From positions 1 to 28,304 of the forward strand of contig JAJRWM010000109.1 in NCBI GenBank assembly GCA_024276815.1: DNA of 28,304 nucleotides, read 5' to 3'. The notes beneath the pieces are model-generated. The model made no database searches, was not told the origin of the DNA, and was given only the letters and a program-made list of their open reading frames with translations. This DNA comes from a bacterium. GTDB lineage: Bacteria > JACRDZ01 > JAJRWM01. Position 1 is the stretch's first letter; the number at the start of each line of letters is the position of its first letter. The position numbers were made by a program, and so were the translations under genes. Shown piece by piece: positions 12,160-18,938 of this stretch.

Positions 12160-12987
12160 GTGTCAATTTATAAACGGCTGAAGCAAATTAAAAACTTAGG
12201 TAAGGCTTGCGGGGGAACCTTTTTTTATTCTCAAAAAGGTTCCCCCGCACCCCCTCCAAAAAATATAAATTGGCTGACGCTTCGCATAAGCCTGAAAAGT
12301 ACTCTGGTCTCTCTCTTAACGCTTTTCTTTTGTTTTAATATTGTGTTCGCTCCACAGTATCTCTACGCCGCCGAAGGGCTAAAGGAGGGCGTCTATACCA
12401 GCTACCACAGATCGTGGAAGCAACTCAAGGGGGTTCTCAAGGATGCTTTCGCTCCCCGCTATCATGTTCGCAAGAACTTTTTCGGAGTTCATTACAAGAA
12501 CTTTATCCTGGGCGATACCTTGCGTTTCAAAGATGAGGAGTTTTCCGTAAAGCTGTCTGATATCCACAGCAGTTACAACGCCTGGGGCGTTTTCTATGTC
12601 AATTTGCGCGATCGTTTGCGCACCCGGATCGCCGCCAGCTTTTATGAGTATCAGAAATTAAATTACAGCTATGTTCCCAGGCCCGGTTCTTCAGCGACTG
12701 TCGACCAGATCAAGATCACCGAAGGTGATTTTTCGCTCGCTTATGTTTTTTACGTTAACCCGACGTTGCCTTTGTACGCCGGCGGCGGCTTGACCGCGGG
12801 GCACATGAAGATACAGAACAGCGTCCGTTACCGGGAACTGGCGCTTGGTTACGTTGGCTTGAAAATGGTTTTAGGAGCGTCATATATCTTTGACGACACG
12901 CTTTTACTGGACGCCGGCTACCATTCCGTACCGCTTGGTATGAACCAGGGATTCGCCACGACCATCTCCGCCGGTCTCCCCTTCTAG
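12160..12987 (+). CDS. Predicted outer-membrane beta-barrel protein with a repeat-derived N-terminal extension
   Basis: The 275-residue protein starts with GTG behind GAGGGGGAG. An unusually long leader of about 40 residues precedes a hydrophobic export segment (LKSTLVSLLTLFFCFNIVFA) ending near YLYAAEG. The mature part alternates polar and aromatic residues, has several Tyr/Phe-rich strands, and ends SAGLPF with a C-terminal Phe as in outer-membrane barrels. No family is recognised. Residues about 17-37 are encoded by a dispersed hairpin repeat (12209-12273) in frame. No ATG, GTG or TTG lies between the repeat and the export segment, so the repeat really appears to be read through. It stands alone, 122 bases after the glycosyltransferase. 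Confidence 0.6.
   Translation: MSIYKRLKQIKNLGKACGGTFFYSQKGSPAPPPKNINWLTLRISLKSTLVSLLTLFFCFNIVFAPQYLYAAEGLKEGVYTSYHRSWKQLKGVLKDAFAPRYHVRKNFFGVHYKNFILGDTLRFKDEEFSVKLSDIHSSYNAWGVFYVNLRDRLRTRIAASFYEYQKLNYSYVPRPGSSATVDQIKITEGDFSLAYVFYVNPTLPLYAGGGLTAGHMKIQNSVRYRELALGYVGLKMVLGASYIFDDTLLLDAGYHSVPLGMNQGFATTISAGLPF
12209..12273 (+). repeat. Dispersed hairpin repeat, family 1, copy A (inside a coding region)
   Basis: A perfect 16-bp inverted repeat (arms 12209-12224 and 12233-12248, left arm GCGGGGGAACCTTTTT) with an 8-base loop is followed by the family tail CACCCCCTCC and AAAAAATATAAATTGG. The same hairpin plus C-rich tail recurs at 23074-23136 and 23311-23367, and the tail alone at 27970-27997. Here it is translated in frame as part of the barrel protein's leader. 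Confidence 0.8.
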
Positions 12988-13130
12988 CAGGCCTGCGACC
13001 TGTTTTAGTGGCCTTCGGCACTTTTTGATTTCGCCTCGTAAGGGTACTCGGCTTGAGTATTACCGAATTCGTCAGCGACTAACCTTACGAGCGGGTTAGA
13101 AGTTGCGAAGCGATATTTCCTCAAACCCGG
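12988..13130 (+). repeat. Dispersed structured repeat, family 2, copy in the 3' region of the barrel gene
   Basis: Directly after the stop codon lies a structured stretch. It holds GCCTTCGGCAC (13011-13021), ATTTCGC (13028-13034), a 9-bp inverted repeat CTCGTAAGG (13035-13043) / CCTTACGAG (13083-13091), and inside it CTTGAGTATTAC (13052-13063). Related copies occur on the minus strand at about 21600-21726 and partly at 28189-28212. The sequence is non-coding in all likelihood; a TTG at 13103 inside it would start the following membrane protein but is not preferred. Confidence 0.6.
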
Positions 13131-13165
13131 AGGTTTGCCCCATAAAAAAACAGGGAAACTTCAAT

Positions 13166-14695
13166 ATGAAATCATCAAGATGTTTTTTGGGTTCATGGTT
13201 ATCAAGAAAAACATACCTTATCTTTTCAGCTGGCCTGATTGTTTATAATTACCTGGGCGTGAAGAACCTGTTTGGCTGGGTTGATAGTGATTTCTGGGAG
13301 CATCTGGCGGCGATTGGCTCCTTCTCAAGGGATTTGCTCAACCCGGAAAACCCGTTTGTAGCCCCGTCTTCTTTGCCCACTCATTTGTTTACGCCGTATC
13401 ATCTTTTCTGGGGCGCTGTCAGCCGTCTGGTCAACATTCAGCCCTATTTTTTAATGCCCCTGATCGGTTCGGTGAATATCATTCTCTTCCTGATTGCCGC
13501 CCGTTTTTTGGCCAGAGATATTTTAGGGAGCCGGAAATACGCTTTGCTTATCGTGCTGACCATGCTGTTCTTCTGGATCGATCCCTGGCTCTGGAGCGGT
13601 TTCTATAATTTTGGCCTGCTACCCTTGACCTCTCCCTATCCCTACTGGTTCGCTCTGTCAATATCATTGATATTAATCAGTATCTATAATGAAAATATAA
13701 TCAGGGCTTTACTGATAGCCCCGGCTACAGGGCTGGTGTTTCTGGTTCATCCACTGGTTGGTTCATTTTTGGTTGTAGCTCTGGCAATCAAGGTTGTACT
13801 GTTTCCCCGGATATCATTTTTAAACAGGGTTTACCTCCTGTCAATCCTGTTGGCGGCAATTATTTTAACTTTTCTTTGGCCGTATTTCCCGGTTCTCAAC
13901 GCCGTTTTAATGTCACGCCAATACCGGAATGTCGGTTTCGCCGGCGATTATCGCGATTTTTATGCCCATATTTATATCAGGCTGTTTCCGTCTTTTTTCG
14001 GCTTGTATTACATTTATCGCTCAATAATCCGCCGGCGGCTGGATTTTGTTACTCTCGGATTTTTGATTTTTATGGTAATCTATGTAGCGAACTATTTTTT
14101 CTTTCACAATGCGGTCTTCGCCAGATATATAATATTTATCGCTTTTTTCCTTCAGTTAAGTGTTGTTTTGCTCCTGAAGGAATACGAAAACAAGCCCCAG
14201 AAACCGGTTGTTTTTCTTCTGTATTTTTTCCTTTTGATCGGTTGCGGTGTTTTTGAGTTTCATGATTCTGTCAAAAAAATCGGCTGGTACTGGGATTTAA
14301 GCAAGAAAACTGAAATCGGCTGGCACTCGAACGAACGGTTCGTCAGGCGTTTTCAGAGTTATTCTGAATATGTCGGTTACAAGGATATAGTTTTGGCGGA
14401 CCGCACTAATTCCTGGCTGCTGCCGGGGATACTGGGCTGTAAGGTGGTTGGAATCGCCCACTCCAATCCCTTCATGAATGATTTTGTCGAACGGGCCGTC
14501 GCCGTGGACAGTTTCTTCGCCGGGCGGTTGAGCCTGGCGGAAAAAGTCGCTGTTTTGAATCAATATGATGTTAACTATGTTCTGATAGCCAAAAAAGATA
14601 TTGACAAGCATCTTGATCTAAGGGATCGTTTGAAATATGTGTTTAGCGATGGATTAAATTATCTGTTCCGATACCAGTCTGGGGGGCTGTCGTGA
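13166..14695 (+). CDS. Multi-pass membrane protein, probable GT-C type glycosyltransferase
   Basis: A 509-residue protein with about ten hydrophobic segments. A first outer loop carries VDSDFWEHLA (D40, D42, H46) and a C-terminal soluble part contains DIVLADRTNSWLLPGILG and QYDVNYVLIAKKD. Acidic residues in the first loop plus that kind of C-terminal domain are typical of bacterial GT-C proteins, but I do not recognise a specific family, so the activity is an inference. ATG 13166 is preferred because AGGGA lies about nine bases upstream; a TTG at 13103 would place the N-terminus in repeat DNA. Its stop overlaps the next start (GTGA), so the pair is coupled. Confidence 0.65.
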   Translation: MKSSRCFLGSWLSRKTYLIFSAGLIVYNYLGVKNLFGWVDSDFWEHLAAIGSFSRDLLNPENPFVAPSSLPTHLFTPYHLFWGAVSRLVNIQPYFLMPLIGSVNIILFLIAARFLARDILGSRKYALLIVLTMLFFWIDPWLWSGFYNFGLLPLTSPYPYWFALSISLILISIYNENIIRALLIAPATGLVFLVHPLVGSFLVVALAIKVVLFPRISFLNRVYLLSILLAAIILTFLWPYFPVLNAVLMSRQYRNVGFAGDYRDFYAHIYIRLFPSFFGLYYIYRSIIRRRLDFVTLGFLIFMVIYVANYFFFHNAVFARYIIFIAFFLQLSVVLLLKEYENKPQKPVVFLLYFFLLIGCGVFEFHDSVKKIGWYWDLSKKTEIGWHSNERFVRRFQSYSEYVGYKDIVLADRTNSWLLPGILGCKVVGIAHSNPFMNDFVERAVAVDSFFAGRLSLAEKVAVLNQYDVNYVLIAKKDIDKHLDLRDRLKYVFSDGLNYLFRYQSGGLS

Positions 14696-15294
14696 AAGAA
14701 GAGACTCTATCAATTGAGCAGTACAGCGATATTTTTTACAACGCGTTTGATTCGGTAAAAGGTAAAAGGGTGGTCAACGTCATCGGGATACCGCTTTCGA
14801 CGCGCAAGATGAAAGAGCTTGGCTCGGCGAGGAAACTCGTTATTGAAAGTCTGGCGGATCTGAAAAGTCTTCAGAGAACCAACCTGGTCTGGTACCGGAA
14901 TAAAAATAACAACGATCCCGTAATGTGGGATACTCCTGATTCCATCAACTTAATCCTCAGGGAAGCCGCCGAGATATACAAGGTCGATCCCTCCTGGTAC
15001 AACAAAGTCCATTTAAAGAAATTCAACGATCTGCTCGAAAGTCTGAAAAACGGCCTGACCGCTAATGTCGAGATCATCAGCATCTTTGACGCTACCTTGA
15101 ACGTCAGGCTGGCGGTTGACGGTTTAACCAGACTGGTAGCGTTATACCACCTGTACCTCTACGAAAAATACCTCCTGGCGAAACTGCTCGAATCCGCATA
15201 CAAGATTACGATTGTTGAATACGTAACCAAGCTGGGCTGGGCTATCTGTCCCTGCGATTTCATGGCGCTCTACCGCCATAAATCACGTGATTAA
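14692..15294 (+). CDS. Uncharacterised protein coupled to the GT-C-like gene
   Basis: I do not recognise this 200-residue protein. It starts with GTG overlapping the TGA of the upstream membrane-protein gene, so it is probably made together with it. There is no signal peptide and no membrane segment; it looks soluble and rich in charged and aromatic residues. A short stretch VDGLTRLVAL (142-151) recalls the DGxxR segment of ParB/sulfiredoxin-like domains, but the rest does not let me claim that fold. CPC occurs at 186-188. A 12-base palindrome spans its stop codon. The next gene, dnaE, has its own promoter, so this gene closes the unit. Confidence 0.7.
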   Translation: MKEETLSIEQYSDIFYNAFDSVKGKRVVNVIGIPLSTRKMKELGSARKLVIESLADLKSLQRTNLVWYRNKNNNDPVMWDTPDSINLILREAAEIYKVDPSWYNKVHLKKFNDLLESLKNGLTANVEIISIFDATLNVRLAVDGLTRLVALYHLYLYEKYLLAKLLESAYKITIVEYVTKLGWAICPCDFMALYRHKSRD

Positions 15295-15366
15295 AGGCTA
15301 AAGTAAAAGGCAAAGGCTTGAGAAGAGGCTTTGCGGGTGTGGGAGGAACTCCAGAATTATCCTCGC

Positions 15367-15395
15367 TTGACCTTTTCCGGTTATTTTGTTATATT
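15367..15395 (+). promoter_or_regulatory. Predicted sigma70 promoter of dnaE
   Basis: TTGACC (15367-15372), a 17-base spacer and TATATT (15390-15395) form a near-consensus promoter. Transcription would start near 15402, giving a leader of about 23 bases with TTGAGGT six bases before the ATG at 15425. A TTG at 15386, which would extend the protein by 13 residues, lies inside the spacer and is therefore unlikely to be the start. Confidence 0.7.
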
Positions 15396-15424
15396 CTTCT
15401 CACATCGTGCCCGTTGAGGTTTCC

Positions 15425-18400
15425 ATGCTCCATTCCAATTTTGTTCACCTGCATACCCACTCTGAATACAGCCTGCTTGACGGCGCCTGCCGGCTCAAGG
15501 ATTTAGTCCGGCAGGCCGTGGCTTTCAAAATGCCGGCCCTGGCCGTGACCGATCACGGCAACATGTTTGCCGCCATCAATTTTTATCAGCTGGCTCTGAA
15601 AAACGGCATCAAACCGATTATCGGCTCCGAGATGTACATTACCACCGGCAGCCGTTTCGACAAGGATTCACGGAACGCGGCGGGGAACAGCCTGCACCTG
15701 ATCCTGCTCGCGACCAATGAAGTCGGTTACAAGAATCTAATCAGGCTCTCCACAATCGGCTACTTGGAAGGGTTTTACTATAAACCCCGAATTGATAAAG
15801 AGTGCCTGGCCGAGCACAGCGCGGGGCTGATCGCTTTGAGCGCCTGTTTAAAAGGTGAAATACCTTCCCTTATCCTGAAACAACAGTACGAAAAAGCCGT
15901 CTCGACAGTCAAAGAGTATCAGCGGATTATGGGCGAGGATAATTTCTTCCTCGAACTCCAGGATAACGGCATCGCCGAGCAATTCGAAGTTAACAAAACC
16001 CTGATCGAAATCGGTAAAGAACATGGCATCCCGCTGGTGGCGACCAACGACTGTCACTACCTGAAACAAAAAGATTCCCGGGCGCACGAAATACTGCTCG
16101 GTATCCAGACTGCCACCACTATTGACGACCCCAACCGTTTCAAGTTCTCGACGGACGCTTTCTATTTCAAGTCGACCGATGAAATGAAAGCCGCTTTTTC
16201 CTATATCCCGGAAGCGATCTATAACACGGTAGCCATCGCCGAGCGCTGTAACGTGGAACTGCATTTCAAAAAAACTCATCTGCCGCGCTACGAAGTGCCG
16301 GCTGAAAAGACGCTGGAGTCATATCTAACCGAACTATGCCTCGAACGCTTGCCCAAACGTTATCCCGAAATCAGCGAGGACGTTACCAAACGACTGGAAT
16401 TTGAACTTGAGATTATCAAAAAAATGGGCTATTCGGGCTATTTCCTGATTGTCTGGGACTTTATCCAGAAAGCCAGGGATATGGGGATTCCGGTCGGACC
16501 AGGGCGCGGCTCAGCCGCCGGCAGTATCGTCGCCTACTTACTGGGCATCACCAATCTCGATCCACTGAAATACGGCTTGCTGTTCGAGCGTTTCCTTAAT
16601 CCCGAACGGGTAAGCATGCCTGATATCGATATTGACTTTTGCTATGAAAGACGGGACGAGGTTATCAAATACGTCACGGAAAAATACGGCCAGCTTCATG
16701 TGACGCAGATCATTACCTTTGGAACGATGATGGCTAAGGCGGTGATCCGGGACGTCGGCCGCACGCTGGGAATGCCCTATAACGACGTTGACCGCATCGC
16801 CAAGCTGGTGCCCGATGAACTCAAAATAACCCTGGAAAAAGCCCTGAAACAGGAACCCAAGCTCAAGGGACTGCAAAAGGACCCGGCGATCGCCGACCTG
16901 CTTGAGGTGGCCCAAACGCTTGAGGGGATCCCCCGTCACGCCTCGACTCACGCCGCCGGAGTGGTGATTACGCCGCAGGTGTTGACCGAATACGTTCCCC
17001 TGTACAAAAACAACAAGGATGACATCACAACCCAATACGACATGAGTTCGCTGGAGAAAATCGGCCTCCTGAAAATGGACTTTCTGGGCCTGAAAACACT
17101 TACGGTTATTAGTGACGCTATTAAGATAATCAAGCGAACCAGGAACCTTGAAATTGATATCGATAACATCCCGCTGGACGATGAGGATACTTTTAAACTG
17201 CTCACCAATGGCAAAGGGCTGGCTGTCTTCCAGCTTGAAAGTTCGGGTATGCGCGACTTGTGCCGTAAAATAAAACCCGAATGCTTTGAGGATATTATCG
17301 CTCTGCTTGCTTTATATCGGCCCGGCCCGCTCCGCAGCGGCATGGTTGACGATTACATCAAAAGAAAACACAAGAAAATCAAAACGGAATATCCCCATCC
17401 CCTGCTGGAATCAATTCTCAAGGAGACTCACGGGGTTATTCTCTACCAGGAACAGGTTATGCAAAGCGCTGTCGTTCTGGCTAATTTCAGTGTCGCTGAA
17501 GCCGATCTGCTACGCCGGGCTATGGGTAAAAAGATTGCCGCCGTTATGGATGAACAGCGGGAACTGTTTGTCAAGGGAGCGCTGAAAAATAAAATCCCGG
17601 CCAAAAAAGCGGAAAAAATATTTGATCTGATCGCCCAGTTCGCCGGATACGGCTTCAACAAGTCGCACAGCGCCGCCTACGCCCTTATTTCCTACCAGAC
17701 AGCCTATTTGAAAACCCATTACCCGACAGCTTTCATGGCGGCTATGCTCAGCAATGAAATGGGCAACGCCAAGAAGGTTAATTTATATCTCGAAGAGTGT
17801 ACGGCCCTGGGCATCAAGGTGCTACCGCCCGATATCAATGAGAGTTTCAGTAAATTCACGGTTGTCGATGACAAGTTAATCCGTTTTGGGCTGGCCGCTG
17901 TCAAGAACGTGGGGGAGGGGGCGATCAGGTCTATCGTCGAATATCGTGAGAAAAATGACAGGTTTACCTCCATTTACGATTTTTGCGAACAAGTTGATCT
18001 GCGCCTGGTAAACCGCCGGGTGATTGAAAGTTTTATAAAATGCGGAGCCTTCGATTCTTTTGGCGTCAAACGCTCCCAGATGATGGATGTCATTGACGAC
18101 GCTTTGGAGAACGGCTCCCAGCGGCAAAAAGACCGTTTGCACGGCCAGGTCTCGTTTTTTGATGATTTCGCCACCTCTCTGCAAATAGAGGATACTCACA
18201 AACAGTATCCTGACATCCCGGAGTGGCCGGAAAGCCAGATTCTTACCGGGGAAAAAGAAGTCCTGGGCTTTTACGTCACCGGGCATCCCCTGGCTAAATA
18301 CGAGATGACAATCAAGAGGTTTACCGATACGAACACCGAATCAATCGCGGAAAAAAGCGATAGCGCGACAGTAACCATGTCGGGTATTGTTTCCGGCATT

Positions 18401-18874
18401 AAATACAAAGTCACCAAAAAAGGCGACCGCATGGCTTTTGTCACGCTGGAAGACTTGAAAGGCACCGTGGAGACCCTGCTGTTCCCAAACGTGTTTTCCC
18501 AGTTTAATGATTTAATCAAGGAAGACGCGGTCCTCTTCGTCAGAGGGCGGGTCGACAAGAGCAACGGCGACGATCCCAAATTGATAGCGACAGACGTTGA
18601 TTTACTGGAGAGAATATCGGAGAAATTGACCAAAGCGGTAAAAATCAAGCTACAAGCGGCCGGTCTGGAAGAAGACACCATCAATAGTTTAAGAAATATC
18701 GTTAAAAAATATCCCGGTAAAAGCGACCTGCTGCTCGAAATTAACAAAATCGGCCACGGTACTTTTTATATCAAAACACCCAAAACCTTTAAAGTGCAGC
18801 CCTGCAATAAATTAGTTCAGGAAGTTGAGGATTTGCTGGGCGAGGATTGCTTCAAATTTTTGCTCAATGCGTAA
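15425..18874 (+). CDS. dnaE: DNA polymerase III alpha subunit DnaE
   Basis: DnaE is the replicative polymerase subunit. The 1149 residues give a complete enzyme. It has an N-terminal PHP domain with HLHTHSEYSLLDG at residues 8-20, and a palm with the catalytic pair in PDIDIDF (399-405). The third catalytic aspartate is D552 in LKMDFLGLKTL. Then come the thumb and fingers, the VNRRVIESFIKCGAFD helix-hairpin-helix region, and a C-terminal OB domain from about residue 980 (SGIVSGIKYKVTKKG). No intein or split is present. The ATG start follows a good ribosome binding site and a strong promoter. It is convergent with the HEAT-repeat gene, 64 bases apart. Confidence 0.98.
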   Translation: MLHSNFVHLHTHSEYSLLDGACRLKDLVRQAVAFKMPALAVTDHGNMFAAINFYQLALKNGIKPIIGSEMYITTGSRFDKDSRNAAGNSLHLILLATNEVGYKNLIRLSTIGYLEGFYYKPRIDKECLAEHSAGLIALSACLKGEIPSLILKQQYEKAVSTVKEYQRIMGEDNFFLELQDNGIAEQFEVNKTLIEIGKEHGIPLVATNDCHYLKQKDSRAHEILLGIQTATTIDDPNRFKFSTDAFYFKSTDEMKAAFSYIPEAIYNTVAIAERCNVELHFKKTHLPRYEVPAEKTLESYLTELCLERLPKRYPEISEDVTKRLEFELEIIKKMGYSGYFLIVWDFIQKARDMGIPVGPGRGSAAGSIVAYLLGITNLDPLKYGLLFERFLNPERVSMPDIDIDFCYERRDEVIKYVTEKYGQLHVTQIITFGTMMAKAVIRDVGRTLGMPYNDVDRIAKLVPDELKITLEKALKQEPKLKGLQKDPAIADLLEVAQTLEGIPRHASTHAAGVVITPQVLTEYVPLYKNNKDDITTQYDMSSLEKIGLLKMDFLGLKTLTVISDAIKIIKRTRNLEIDIDNIPLDDEDTFKLLTNGKGLAVFQLESSGMRDLCRKIKPECFEDIIALLALYRPGPLRSGMVDDYIKRKHKKIKTEYPHPLLESILKETHGVILYQEQVMQSAVVLANFSVAEADLLRRAMGKKIAAVMDEQRELFVKGALKNKIPAKKAEKIFDLIAQFAGYGFNKSHSAAYALISYQTAYLKTHYPTAFMAAMLSNEMGNAKKVNLYLEECTALGIKVLPPDINESFSKFTVVDDKLIRFGLAAVKNVGEGAIRSIVEYREKNDRFTSIYDFCEQVDLRLVNRRVIESFIKCGAFDSFGVKRSQMMDVIDDALENGSQRQKDRLHGQVSFFDDFATSLQIEDTHKQYPDIPEWPESQILTGEKEVLGFYVTGHPLAKYEMTIKRFTDTNTESIAEKSDSATVTMSGIVSGIKYKVTKKGDRMAFVTLEDLKGTVETLLFPNVFSQFNDLIKEDAVLFVRGRVDKSNGDDPKLIATDVDLLERISEKLTKAVKIKLQAAGLEEDTINSLRNIVKKYPGKSDLLLEINKIGHGTFYIKTPKTFKVQPCNKLVQEVEDLLGEDCFKFLLNA

Positions 18875-18887
18875 CAGCATATAAAGT

Positions 18888-18936
18888 TCTTAGGGGGCAT
18901 AATCCATACTTTTGCGAAGTCTAAAAGAGTCCCCTC
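18888..18936. repeat. Repeat element between convergent dnaE and HEAT-protein genes
   Basis: This 49-base stretch holds AGGGG (18892-18896) and CCCCT (18931-18935) flanking GCGAAGTCTAAAAG (18914-18927). The latter is the exact reverse complement of 27911-27924 upstream of leuC. It may help end transcription from both sides, but the stem is weak and a T-run is absent, so I list it as a repeat and not as a terminator. Confidence 0.45.
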
Positions 18937-18938
18937 GG

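Noticed and set aside
12209-12248. Perfect hairpin as a transcription terminator
   Set aside because: It lies inside an open coding frame and no T-run follows the stem; relation to other repeat copies explains it better.
15281-15292. Perfect palindrome AATCACGTGATT over the stop of the 200-residue gene
   Set aside because: It is too short for a terminator, no T-run follows, and a 12-base palindrome can occur by chance; no second copy was noticed.
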